In this document: positions 20,705 to 31,573 of the stretch, piece by piece | Layout: each line of letters starts with the position of its first letter | Position numbering within the stretch: position 1 is the stretch's first letter | DNA from: Gnetum montanum | Taxonomy: Eukaryota > Streptophyta > Gnetopsida > Gnetales > Gnetaceae | Direction of reading: 5' to 3' | Length of the DNA stretch: 33,484 nt | NCBI GenBank assembly: GCA_015680685.1 | Contig: MNCI01009439.1 | Span: 24,290-57,773, forward strand | Position numbers and translations under genes: made by a program | The notes under the pieces: model-generated | Databases searched by the model: none | Told to the model about the DNA's origin: nothing | The model's input: the letters and a program-made list of their open reading frames with translations, nothing else

Positions 20705-22148
20705 CTACATGTAGCATGGGTTTAGATAGGAATGATTGACTGGATTGGCCAGCTCATTTCCATTAATTTCAACTATTCTGAATGCTTCATTCTTATAGGC
20801 TCTAGTAACAAGGAAGGGCCTTTCCCAGTTAGCTAAGAATTTGTTCACATGCTCATGGACAATCTTGAGAACTAGGTCCACCTCCTTAATATTGTGCATG
20901 GTCAAGTTATGGTGATATTGTAGCTTCTACCTCTCTTGATAACACTCGATGTGAGCAAGTGCTTGCATACATCTCTTCTCCACCAAATCTAAGGCTACTA
21001 TTTTCAACTTCTTGTTTTACTCGTCATTGATGAAGTTAGTTAAGGCTACTCGGAGTGATGGAACTTGCAATTCAAGAGGTAAAATAGCTTAAAATTGTAA
21101 ACAAGGCTATAAGGGGTCATGCTAGTTGCTATGTGATAGGTTGTTTTGTATGTCCATAGTACATGGACAAGCCACTCATGCCACTTCAACTTTTTTTTGT
21201 TGAGCATCTTCTTGAGAAGTTGATGATGGCCTTGTTTCTTGCTTCTAATTGTTCATTGGCTTGAGGGTACTAGGGTAACAAGAAAGAATGATTAGAATTC
21301 TTAATGCTTAGGTTGTAACAAAAATCATTGGTTTCTTGGCTACTAAATTGAGGTTCATTGTTTGTAACTATGGTTATGGGTATGCCAAAACAAGCTAAAA
21401 TGTTATCTAGGATAAATTTGCAAACTTGTCCAGATGTGGTCTTCCTTAGGGAAATAGCCTCAACCCACTTGGTAAAGTATTTAGTTGCAGTGATGATGAA
21501 GTTATGTCCTGCGAAAGACTTGGGTGTTATAGGTCCAATGATATCCAACCCCCATTGTTAAAATGGCCATGTTATTTGATTTGTATGTAACTTAGTTTGT
21601 TATACATATATCAAGTTCCTATATTGTTGGCATGTGTCACATCGCTTGACCTTTAGTAGGTAATCATTCTCCATATGGGGCCAATAGCAGCTTAACCATC
21701 TAATCTTGCCAGTCATGGATCTAGGTCCTATATGTCCCCTACAAACTTCCTCGTGAACCTCCTCTAGGACTATTCTGGCCTCCATTTTAACTAAGAACTT
21801 TAGGAGTATACAATCATAAGATCGTCAACATAATTTGTTATCACCTATGATGACATATTACTTCGATCACTTACTTATGGTGTCCTTCTGAGTAGTTGTC
21901 AGGCCTTGTGAGGATTCACCATGCATAAGGTAAAATTTGAGATCATCATACCACTCCTTAGGAAAAGCAGTATGAATGATGACCACAAAGGTATCCTTAG
22001 TGTTTTGTGTGATGGAAGTATTGCAATCCATGATTAAAATGGGAAACTTGCTAAACACATCTAGTGTTGCACTAAGGGCTAATGTTGCAATTGCATAAGC
22101 TATGGCATTTTTGTTTCTAGGTATGTGTTGGACATCATGATTTCCTAG
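20705..22148 (-). pseudogene. pol: Decayed Ty3/gypsy (Tat-like) RNase H end and integrase, element 1
   Basis: On the minus strand the first recognisable segment is the RNase H end (HIPRNKNAIAYAIATLAL, about 22125), where the usual ADALA aspartate is replaced by Tyr. The integrase HHCC finger follows at 21785-21600 (H-EEVCRGH...WPHM...CDTCQQY, all four ligands present). The core is at 21548-21270, with MDIIGPI carrying the first Asp and TNNEPQF, where the second catalytic Asp reads Asn. QANEQLEARNK retains the Glu. The C-terminal GPY-like segment is at 20905-20705 (LANWERPFLVTRAY, ending NPCYM). Frameshifts separate these blocks. The 5' side is cut exactly where the inverted LTR begins at 22149. 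Confidence 0.85.
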
Positions 22149-23736
22149 TGAAATACCACAAAATTTTGCATATTATAACTAATCTTCATCATGTAGCTTT
22201 CACCCCATGGAACCCAAGGCAAAACTTTATTGTAAATGTGAAAATTGTAGCCCACAATGGCTAATTTCACATACTTTGTACTTTTGGGGTTAAAACTGCC
22301 TCATAAGTGGTTAAAACCTCATTCTCTAAGTGAAGAAAAAGTCATATAGTGTCTATATTTTGGCTTGAGGGAGGTCAAAAATGCCTTTTGGAATGCCAGA
22401 AAAGGTAATTAATGGGTTTTACATGGGGTATACATTTTTCTACGCTAGAAACACATGCAATGGGGGTAGATCTCACCTATCCCCATTGTGGAAGGGTGGG
22501 GGGTTTTGGAAACTTTCCTCCTTCAATGTGAAGAACAAATGCACAACTTGGAAAATTTTCCCCCTTGAACTAAAAATTTTCCCCCTAGCTTAGAAACTTT
22601 GCCCCCTTAAACTAAAAAGTTTTCCCCCAACTTGAAAACTTTTTCCCCTTAGTGTGGAAGTTTTTCCCTAGTGTGGAAAATTCAATCCCCCAATGTGGAA
22701 GCCACAAAAGCAAAAAATCATTAATTCATGCACTTCAACATTGACTACCCACTTCAACAAGCATGGTGGAGAGCTCAGGATGGAAGGTTCATCTCTAGCA
22801 TGGAAGGTGTGCCCTAGTTATTTTTTATAGTAAATGGAATGGCCATGGGGAGAAGCATTTACTATATATGGTAACCCCTCAAATTTGGGCAGTGATCTCA
22901 TCTAAATTTGCAACAAATTTGCAGTCATTTTCAGCCAAATTTATAGTCATTTCATAGTAAATTTGTTTCCAAATCATAGCCAATTTGTAGCCCCATTCAT
23001 GGCCCAAAGATCCTATAAAAGCTAGCCTCCAACACCATTTATAGGTTCTAGAATTTTTCAGCAAGTTAAGCATGTTTATGTAGCAATTCTAATCAAGTTC
23101 AACATTATCAAGAAATTTGCATACATACAATTCCATACTTGGAGCATTTTCAAGCACTCAAGAGCTCTTACAAGTTCCCATATTGCATTCTCTTGAACCC
23201 TAGCATGAAAGCATTGTGGACTTGAGATTTGATAATTTTTTGGTGTCAACACTACACTTTTAGGATTTTCAAACCTCAGCATGGAGTAATTTGGCATTCA
23301 AATTTTCCACCTTTCTCACCCCCAGTAGTGACCTAATTGACAAATCCCAAGTTGTAGTAGTGAAGGAAGGTTTGATAGGTTCAGGAGTGGCTTAGCACCC
23401 AGATCGTGGAGCAGATCACATTGGCATCAATGGGCTTTGAACTGATGCACAAGTGAACCCCTTTTTTTGCTCATCTAAGAAACATTTGTATACATTTTTC
23501 CAAGTTATTATTTATTCTTTCTTAATAAAGTTTTAAGTTTTGAGTTTTGTATTCAAAAAAAATTTATTTTTTATGCATTGCTTGGATCTGTTTATACTCT
23601 CACATTTTTCATCTCATAAGTCCTTGGTTGATCTACTGAACTGGCCAAGGTGCCTCGAATCCCATTTTTATCATGAAGCTCCTATGGATTTAGAGTTGGG
23701 GAATTACCTGCACCAAGGATCCTTGGTTTTTTTTCA
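22149..23736 (+). repeat. 5' LTR of Tat-like gypsy element 2 (inverted relative to element 1 LTR)
   Basis: It starts TGAAATACCACAAAATTTTG and ends near CCTTGGTTTTTTTTCA at 23736; an end at about 23755 (CATCA) is possible. It is the reverse complement of 18867-20468: the first 80 bases differ at about 13 positions, so the two LTRs come from different, diverged elements. The TATA box is at 23013-23020. A repeat array of TTTTCCCCCxxACTxGAAA type lies at 22540-22700 and differs in length from its partner. Gag of the same orientation follows. No convincing primer site was identified after the LTR. Confidence 0.8.
23013..23020 (+). promoter_or_regulatory. LTR TATA box, element 2
   Basis: CTATAAAA inside GATCCTATAAAAGCTAGCCT, matching the TATA box of the inverted LTR at 19592-19599. 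Confidence 0.65.
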
Positions 23737-24348
23737 GCAATCAAGGTTTTCCATCAGAATAGTTTACCTTTGCATAAATTCTATGGCCAGATCTACTCTT
23801 TTTGTTATCATTTTACAAGCTTTTTCTTGATTTTTGTATCCAAAACCTTTGAAGAATCAATGCTAGTCTTTTCCCCCTATGACCAAAACTATAGCATGGA
23901 AGTTGTAAATGGTTGGCTTTTGGCTTTTCACAGTAGTTATTGTGAATTTTATAGCCCAAATCCATCATTGATATCTCTTACCCCTTATTATATTTTTCCT
24001 TTTATTGCCAAAAATTTATTCACTAGTTTCTAAAGTGGGTGGTTCAACTCATCCATGAGTTGGCTTTCCACCCCTCTTTTTGAAGCTAAGAAAATTAGTA
24101 GCTAGCTAAATCCAATTTTATTGGAAAAATACTAACTTTCTAGTTTGATTTTCAGCCTCCTCTCCTCCTCTCCTACTCTTCCCCACACCCCCAACCAACC
24201 CCCCTTATCCCCACTTAATAATTATAAAAAGTACATCATTTTTTGCCATTTTTATTTTCTCTAAGAGTTTTTGAATTCTATTCACTAGAATTTACTCCTA
24301 TTTTAACATTTATAGCCTATTTTTAAAGCAATTCTCAACATTATAGCC
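23737..24348 (+). other. Leader between LTR and gag, element 2
   Basis: About 610 bases without a convincing gene. A C-rich stretch with CTCCTCTCCTCCTCTCCTAC is at 24160-24180. Frames at 23540-23830 and 23770-24033 cross the LTR edge and show no known motif. Confidence 0.45.
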
Positions 24349-26990
24349 ATGTTTTTCCAAAAATCCACAAAATTGTCTTTCACTTTCAATGGTGAGGATC
24401 ATAACCAACAAGTCATGAGGGTGTATGAAACCAAAGACCCTATCATTATTGAGTGTAGTAAATCTTTGAGAGTCAAAGGGAAGAGTCCTAATTTTGTAGC
24501 CATTAATGAAGATCATTACAACTTCATTTATGCCAAAATACAAGCAAGCATGCTAATTCCATGAATTGAAGCTGAGGCCAAAAGGGAGTTTGAGCTCATA
24601 CATAGGGGTAGAAAAGAGTATATCCATGAAGAAATTTCTCTTAATGATATCATTTATAGCATCCTAGCCCAATTAATTACCACAAAAGATAAGGATGACA
24701 AGCCTACCTTTTGGGAACAACAAGAAGAGGAGGATGAATTTAAGGTAGAAACTAAGCTTAAAAACATCCTCAGAAAACTATTCCACTAAACATCCCCCAA
24801 AGTCACAGAACCTTCCCCTACTATTTTTTTTTCTGTGGGCATGGTCCACCATCTTCCAGTCCTCCATACCCTACTATAGCAAATCCCACACTAGTTGTAG
24901 CCACACATCACACTCAGTCAATGTCACAAACAATAAATTATAACACATCAATGTCATTTACAACACAATCTTGATATGTAAAATCATCAATGGTGGCTTT
25001 TACGACCACAAATCTATTAACCACTCACTTGGGGTTCATCATGAGATCCCCAACAACACAAGGGTTAGACACCACATTTTTCCCATTCGTGCCTCAAGTA
25101 CCAACACAAACTTCTTTTTCTTTGTTTGCCCCACAAGTCACAACCATAGCACAACCTTTTCCTTCTATCATGCAACCCATAACAAGGCCACAAGCCTCAC
25201 AATAGACGCCACAACCTTATGTACAAACCCTACAACCTATGGGGCCACTACAAGGCTTGGATCAAGCATTCCAAATAATCCACACAAACCATCACAAAGC
25301 CTCTACCACATAAATCGTTAAGATTATGGACTTCTACCAGGACAATCGCATAAGTCTTGTAGTCCCACCCTTAACACTTCCTTCTGGTGTCCCAATTTCC
25401 TAATTTAGCAAATATAATGAAGAAGGTGATCCTAATGCTCACCTTATTACCTTTCAATTTGAATGTTTGCTCTTGTAGCCATAGCCTCATACCATCATGA
25501 GGATTTTTCCTATATCTTTGATTGGGAAAGCACTTGATTAATATCACACATTTCCTAGAGGGTTCATATCCTCTTTTGAGGACTTAGTAGTGCAATTTGT
25601 CAACAGCTTCAAGTATAACTTGAAGCCTAATACAATGCTTAACTAACTCATGAAGGTCAAGCAAGGGCCCTTCAAACTTGTACAATAGTTCATTTAGCAG
25701 TGGAATGGACTATTGAATGAAATAGTAGAGCCCATAGCTAAAGCCCACTTATTAGCCATATTCAAGGGAGCAGTTAATGACTTCATCAAGTCTAAACTCT
25801 ATTATCTTGATCCATGGTCTCTTAGCTAAGCATTCTCACAAACTAAAAATATAGAGGATGCCACAGAGGTTAGTCATGGTCCATTCTACATAGCATATAA
25901 AAAACAATACACTAAAAGAGATAAGGAAAATAGAAAACAAACAACACTACCATAGTAACTGTAACCAAGGAAACAAAGACCATGAACTAAGGGTCAAAGG
26001 TCAACCCATCCAAGACCCCCACTAATGACCACAATAACTAACCATCAATGTTTTTGACCACTACATCAACAAGTAGACCTAACTTTGAAAGGAATGAGAG
26101 GTCTAAATACACTACATTACCATTAAAACCATCTAAGTTGCTAAAGAAACTATTAATAAGTGGATTCATGCAACATAAACAAATGACCAAAGTCACTCAA
26201 AAGAAACATGAGCAACTATGCAAAATAGCCAAAGATCCCACTAGAGTAATGAAGGATGATCCCTAGTTGCTTAGATACTTCAAGATAGACTACTTCTGTG
26301 ATTATCATCAACTACTAGGTCATGATACAAACTTATGCCTTACGTTGAAGGATGATAGATAAGGAAAAACTAGTCTTAGATGCTTCTAACCTAGTTCGAA
26401 CACAAAACTAGTTGATGTAGGTCTATAAAGACCCATTGAATGCTAATGATAGCCCCTATGTTATTTCAAAATTTAACATCGATGACAATTGGAGACCTAC
26501 CATAGAACCATTCATGATTCAAGTACCCCTCTACAATGAAAGAGCTTCTTTAGCTTCCCATAACTCTAGATATCCTTTCATTATGAGAGTACCATCATGA
26601 ATGCCTCTGAGGTAACCTTTTTCCATCAAGGTCTCCCAACTTGATACCACCCAAATAGCTGTAGCCCAACCAACCACACAATGACCCCCTATGGTGGCCA
26701 ATGCGACTGCCTATTCCTTATAGCCAACAGCTAATAACCAAAAAACTACAGCCAACCAAAGTAACAAGCATAAGTAAAGGACTGATAATAAGGAAGATAA
26801 GTTGATAAAGGCATAAATGGAAGTGGTCCCACCAAAGCCCACTTTCATTTCAGCTATACCTATGACCTTATCTTCCCCAACCTCTTCAACCAAGAAGCCA
26901 TAGGAGGACACCAAATCCCATAACCAAAACAACAAGGAAGAGACACAATAGCCAATGCCTCAAGATGAAGTCTGAATTTTGGGACACATG
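24349..26990 (+). pseudogene. gag: Decayed gag of Tat-like gypsy element 2
   Basis: An ATG at 24349 opens MFFQKSTKLSFTFNGEDHN, and the frame continues with single stops through AKREFELIHRGRKEYIHEEI to about 24790. A Thr/Pro/Gln-rich linker follows (24800-25330). The gag core lies at about 25380-25930 across several frames, with GDPNAHLITFQFE-like, FEDLVVQFVN, LKPNTML and QWNGLLNEIVEPIAKAHLL sequences. This is the typical order of a retrotransposon gag domain in plant gypsy elements. A further block at 26048-26270 (KPSKLLKKLLISGFMQHKQ) precedes a short Cys/His region (YFCDYHQLLGHDTNLC, about 26290-26335) that resembles a single zinc-knuckle remnant. Breaks are many. Confidence 0.7.
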
Positions 26991-27814
26991 GAGGAAGTAA
27001 AGCACAATCAAGGTGAAAAGTCCATGACCAATGACAAAAATTTCTTCAATGTAATGGACCAAGTTAGGTAATCCCTCAAGTAGAAAAACACAACCCTAAG
27101 CTTATATGACTTGATCATGACTTCTACCATACATCGTGAGGTGCTAGTTAAAATGTTGACCTTCATACCCATTAGTGAGGATATTCTTGCTAACAAGGAA
27201 GCCATCCATGCAGTGGTGATTCCACCATCACTGCGGGAGGAGAAGTCAATACTTTTTATTCATAACCATACGCATAGGACAATTTAAAATACATCAAGTG
27301 CATGTTGATGATGGAGCATCATTGAACGCTTAGGCTTAACTAAGTAGTTACAACCTACAACCACCATAGCCCTTAAGTCCTTCAATGGATTAAGAGTTTT
27401 CATCAAGGGGTCTATCTCCTTGGATTTTGTAGCCAAAGAACAATTCCCTATAACCGCAAAATTCTTGGTGGTGGAAGAGACACCAAGATCCAACTTGATC
27501 CTAGGAAGATCTTGGTTGGCTCATTTATGAGTTGTGTCCTTGTCCATCCATCAAGAAATTCACCTTCCTTACAAGGGAGGTGAAATCATTATTCATGGTG
27601 ATAACATAGCTCCCTTAGTTGTCAATAATGTAGACATAGAAAAGGGATCCAAAGTAGAGCTTCAAGAAGAAGCTCTTAGCCATGAAGAGAAAAACCCCAA
27701 GATAGCCAACAATGACAATGATAGGCAATGAGATATGTTATGGGATGAACTCCCTTTTAACATCATAAGTGAAGGGGATGGCGAATACAAGCTTGTGCAC
27801 TCCCTAATCTTGTA
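26991..27814 (+). pseudogene. Decayed retroelement aspartic protease, element 2
   Basis: The catalytic segment reads HVDDGASLN at about 27300, retaining D-x-G as DDG. A frameshift follows, then ALKSFNGLRVFIKGSISLDF and FLVVEETPRSNLILGRSWLA (about 27370-27520), the ILGRxW landmark of gypsy proteases. VSLSIHQEIHLPYKGGEII follows at 27533-27590, corresponding to the post-protease H-Q-K-F-type segment of Tat-like elements. The frame ends with GEYKLVHSLIL and a TAA at about 27812. No reverse transcriptase follows, so the pol module was either lost or never present in this copy. Confidence 0.7.
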
Positions 27815-28039
27815 AAGATTAGGAAAAATTTGCACAAGTGGAGTTCACCTTAACATTTCCATGTATTGATAGCCATATAGCCTTACTTTTCATTTATAGT
27901 TTATTACATATGCAATTGTTGTTTTACACTTTGCAAAAACATAGCCTAATTCATGTATCCTAAGTTCATTTGCATTTTTATCTACCCCATTTCTTTATTT
28001 TTACTTACATTTTAAACATCAAAAAAGTGTATCTTTCAT

Positions 28040-28225
28040 GCATGATCTGTTATGACCTTAAACTGGCATTCTCATCTACTAAGACATTAAATTAGCACCA
28101 TGTTCACTAAGATGCTAAACTAGTACTACAGTTTGCTAAGATCCTAAACTGGTGATATGGCCTACCATGGCCTTAAACTAGCAAAAATATATAACCTATG
28201 CTCACAATGGTCTAAAACTAGAAAA
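28040..28225 (+). repeat. 3' untranslated tandem repeats, element 2
   Basis: Five to six units of about 33-36 bases have the core GAYCTTAAACTRGCA-type (ACCTTAAACTGGCA, GATGCTAAACTAGTA, GATCCTAAACTGGTG, GGCCTTAAACTAGCA). This is the reverse complement of the core in the arrays at 20590-20695 and 32620-32985, as expected for a plus-strand element. They directly follow the protease region, which places the pol deletion between about 27815 and 28040. Confidence 0.65.
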
Positions 28226-28534
28226 CATCCCTTTTATTACTATATCTCTCATTTCTTAGCCTATTATAGCATTGATTAGCCTTTTAACTTTATAACCAAA
28301 AGACATCAACATAGCCATTTTCAAGGTTTATGATATTTACAATATTTACTACTCCTATAAATGCATTTAGCCAAAATAAGACTAATATTTAAATTTAAAA
28401 TTGAATTTCCATAACATACATAGCCATGGCCACACTGTGTGCAAAAATCTTAAAGAATAACAACCATCTATAACATATTTTTGGCTAATCATAGCCATCA
28501 ACATAAAAAAAACAAGCTAAACTAAAGGAGGCTA

Positions 28535-30240
28535 CTAAGTGGCATCCAAAGGAGGAAGTGGTGGATCATTTCCACCCTCACCATTGGGGCTCCCAATTTC
28601 TCTTGAGATGTGAAATGCAAAAACATATAGCTAGTTAGTAACCCATAGCCAAAATCATAACTTAAAAAAAAGACTAAAATGTAAAATATATCAAACCTGG
28701 GGATATTTTAGCTCCATTACTTCTAGGGTAGATGGGGAAGGCCTTCCTTCAAATAATGGAGGATCTAGTCCTCCGTCATGTTGACCTAGTCAACATTCCC
28801 AAGATCAATACCAAAAAGAATGCTAGACCTATCTATACAAGTCTAAGTAGGAGGCTCATGAGTAGTAGCAGCTATAGAGGTCTCACTTACAACCATGGTG
28901 ATTTGAAGAGTAGGGGATTGCTCCACCTTGAGAGTACTTTCAAAAATTTGATAAGAACTCTCTACCTAGATCCCCTTAATGAACAAGTCTCTCTTGCACC
29001 ATTAAACCAACTCCTTCGTAATCCCCTTTAAGTAGCCCCATGATTAATCTTATACTAATTCTTGTGAGCCTTTTGTGTCTTGCTCCACTCCAAGACCTAA
29101 CTACAATAATCCTTCTAGTGCTTAGCCTTTTGGGAGATGAGGTCCATCTACATACGTTGTTTTGCTATCCTCCATAGGACTACTAATTTGTCCTAAAAAA
29201 CATGCTAGTAGCATGCCCATGTATCTCCTTAGTTCACGACTCCTCCAAGTTAGCTACTTGGAATTTCACAAAGGCTTTACAATCTCAGAGATCTCTAATC
29301 ATGTCCACCTACCTTTGAGTTTTTTCCCTTAAGGCCATAACTTTCTTTCAATTGGATTCATTGGACCTCCTAGCTTTCATGAAGCTTTTGCACATGACAT
29401 TGCTAAATCAATGCAGTCTCGTATAGCTTCACAGGTACACTAGGCGCATCAAAGGAAAGTCCAGGCAAGGAGTCTACCTTCATGTCTTTACTAGGATTGC
29501 ACTCCATGGATAGTACTACACAAACATAAAATACAATCATAGAACACAACCTTAAATAGCCATAATGCAAATAAATCCTACAACCAAAGTATATAAAACA
29601 AAATCCTTACATATCTCATGTGTGACCTGATGCAACCAATCGATGATGTCCTTAGCCATCCCACATAGGAAGTCCACTTTGTTTGTTGTCTCCACCCATG
29701 GTTTTCCATAAAACTTAGGGACAAGAGATTGCACTGATCATCAAATGGTTAAGATGATGGCCAAATATGACCAATGAGATATGACAAAAATATTAAGGCA
29801 TAGGCATACCTAGCCCCTCCTCCTCTTCCTCCTCTAGGATGATGATGGGAAAGGTACCTGATATTTCCTCATCAAACAAGGCATCTAAATCATCTATACC
29901 TACATTAGCAAGTCCTTCTACCATAAGTTGCTTTAAGAGTGCCTCTTCTACATGCCTTTGTTCCACCTTTGTAGCACCTTGGGCTACTATAACCTAATGC
30001 TTATCTACAATCATAGCACAAAGAAAACTAGTTAACACATAAAACCATAAAGTATTCATAAAATTTTAAACATGAAATAACAAAATTTAAATAATGCATA
30101 CTTGCAACTACCTACTGTGATGGCTTAAGCTTAAAGTTAAGCTTCTTTGGGGCAATCGAATTTGGTGCTAAAGGTGCCTCCTCCATAGGCCTCTTGAGTT
30201 TCTCTCTAGCTACTCTTTTAGCCTTCATGAGTTGTCATCT
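28535..30240 (-). pseudogene. Antisense multi-exon extra ORF in element 2 (5' end cut by element 3)
   Basis: Five exon-like blocks on the minus strand are separated by AT-rich gaps with GT...AG edges. Exon a is 30116-30240, with a basic segment KAKRVAREKLKRPMEE and donor CACA|GTAGGT. Exon b is 29810-30004, acidic, with VEEALLKQLMVEGLANVGID and EEEEEEGL, and donor CTAG|GTATGC. Exon c is 29611-29733, with LVPKFYGKPWVETTNKVDFL and donor ATAT|GTAAGG. Exon d is 28697-29515, Glu/Lys/Gln-rich with many stops and a presumed coiled coil. Exon e is 28535-28601, ending EIGSPNGEGGNDPPLPPLD and TAG. I do not recognise the family. Intron phases no longer join cleanly at the first junction. Extra ORFs in antisense orientation between pol and the 3' LTR are known in Tat-lineage plant elements, and this fits that position. 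Confidence 0.55.
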
Positions 30241-30424
30241 AGTGTACCGCCTGAAATCGTCGGTCCTCGGCTGGAAGGAAAAACAGAGACCGTGGGATCG
30301 CAGGATGAGCACAGATGACCCTACCTTCGCCTGAGGGTGAGCTGGAATGAACGAAGGTAGAGTACCTTGAGTGGTCCGCACGCGGATCAGACAAGGATTT
30401 CCCCGAACGTCACCGAAGTTTTAT

Positions 30425-30727
30425 ACGCTGCGTTATGCGTAAACGATGTAGCGGGCGTAAAACGGAGCGAACAGTGAAAACAGGGCATAAGCAAAATGTA
30501 AATGGCGTAACAGCGTAAACAGCATAAACTGACCTATGCAGCATAAACTTGAACATAGCGTAAACAGGGCGCGAACTCGAGTGCACAGCGTAACAGGGTG
30601 TAAACTGGGTGTAAAGCGTAAACAGGATGCTGACAGCGTAAACAGTGTAAACAGAGCATAGGCGGCATGATCAGAGCGTAAATGTAAACGAGCGTAAGCA
30701 GAAACACATGCAAGAAATCAGCATAAA
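30425..30727. repeat. Degenerate GCGTAAAC motif array in the LTR
   Basis: Many spaced copies of GCGTAAAC or one-base variants (GCATAAAC, GTGTAAAC, GCGTAACA) occur, for example in ACAGCGTAAACAGCATAAAC and ACAGCGTAAACAGTGTAAAC. They lie downstream of the TATA box in transcript sense, in the R/U5 portion. Confidence 0.6.
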
Positions 30728-30780
30728 CTGTAAATTGTAAACTGTAAACTGTAAACTGTAAACTGTAAACTGTAAACTGT
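30728..30780. repeat. (CTGTAAA)n heptamer microsatellite
   Basis: Seven full units of CTGTAAA (the second reads TTGTAAA) and a partial one, 53 bases in all. It borders the GCGTAAAC array and probably arose from it by slippage. Confidence 0.85.
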
Positions 30781-31020
30781 ATTATGAAATGGAAATGTAG
30801 TGCACCGGTCTAACGCAATTGTGACTGAACACAAGGCGGACGTAAAGCCCCGGTGGGTGCAGGGATGCAGCTGGTTCGCACGGTAGGCGGAGCGTAGAGA
30901 CTGTGCTCGGCGTACAGGACTTCCAGCGTAAGAGGGTTTTAGGCTCTAGTTTGCAGCGTAATTGCTCTTGGGTCTTCTCCCGTAAATTTTTTCTGACCTT
31001 GAGTACGCGGAAAACTGGGC

Positions 31021-31030
31021 TTTTTATAGG
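31021..31030 (-). promoter_or_regulatory. LTR TATA box, element 3
   Basis: The minus strand reads CCCCCCCTATAAAAAGCCC, about 550 bases into the LTR. It is the best promoter candidate for this element. Confidence 0.65.
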
Positions 31031-31089
31031 GGGGGTTTACTCGGAAAATCGGGTTGGGAGACACATGGCATGTCGACTGGGAGCGTACA

Positions 31090-31475
31090 ATTTAGAAATA
31101 TGATATACGCTGGGCGTATACGCTACATCAGGCCAGCGTATACGCTGGACTTGCGAGGCGTGTGAACTTGGATGGACACTGGGCGTATACGTTGGTGGAT
31201 GCTGGCATATACGTCGAGGCGTATATGCTAATGGATGTCCACTTGCTTCAATCCTTACTCTTCGGTGTTATCTTCATGCTGTCATTGGAGATCCTGTCGT
31301 CGAGTGTGCACATCTACAGTACGCTGGGCGTGTACGTCGGAGAGCCGGGCGTATACGCTATAGTGCCGGGCGTATACGCTGGGCATACACGCTGGAATGC
31401 CGGGAGTATACGCTGGGCGTATACGCTGTGTGTGATCTTGGCATACATGCCAGGCATATACGCAGGCACCATGTA
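31090..31475. promoter_or_regulatory. GCGTATACGC palindrome array in U3 of element 3 LTR
   Basis: Exact 10-bp palindromes GCGTATACGC occur at 31114-31123, 31136-31145, 31349-31358, 31370-31379 and 31417-31426. Around them are at least eight one- or two-base variants (GCGTATACGT, GCATATACGT, GCGTATATGC, GCGTGTACGT, GCATACACGC, GAGTATACGC, GCATACATGC, GCATATACGC). They lie 60 to 450 bases upstream of the TATA box. An enhancer or factor-binding role is inference. Confidence 0.6.
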
Positions 31476-31573
31476 CTTGGCAAAAAACCAAGTGTTGCGA
31501 TCATGCAGCCGACGTCGTTCGTGAGTTCCAGGGTCCTGTTTGATGTCGGACCAGTACTAAGCTCCGAATTTTG

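Noticed and set aside
18867-23736. Reading the inverted LTR pair as one large terminal-inverted-repeat DNA transposon
   Set aside because: The arms have LTR features (TG...CA, TATA box, adjacent purine tract) and the middle encodes a gypsy integrase in one direction only. Two LTR elements explain it better.
28732-29031. 99-codon plus-strand frame
   Set aside because: It lies opposite exon d of the antisense ORF and has no known motif; most likely a shadow of the real minus-strand coding block.
30728-30780. Telomere-like heptamer array
   Set aside because: The unit is CTGTAAA, not the plant telomere unit CCCTAAA, and it borders a related GCGTAAAC array inside an LTR. I treat it as a microsatellite.
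31162-31524. 120-codon plus-strand frame and overlapping minus-strand frames
   Set aside because: The frames are produced by the GCGTATACGC array, which gives repetitive AYT/GVYA-type peptides on both strands, and they lie inside an LTR.
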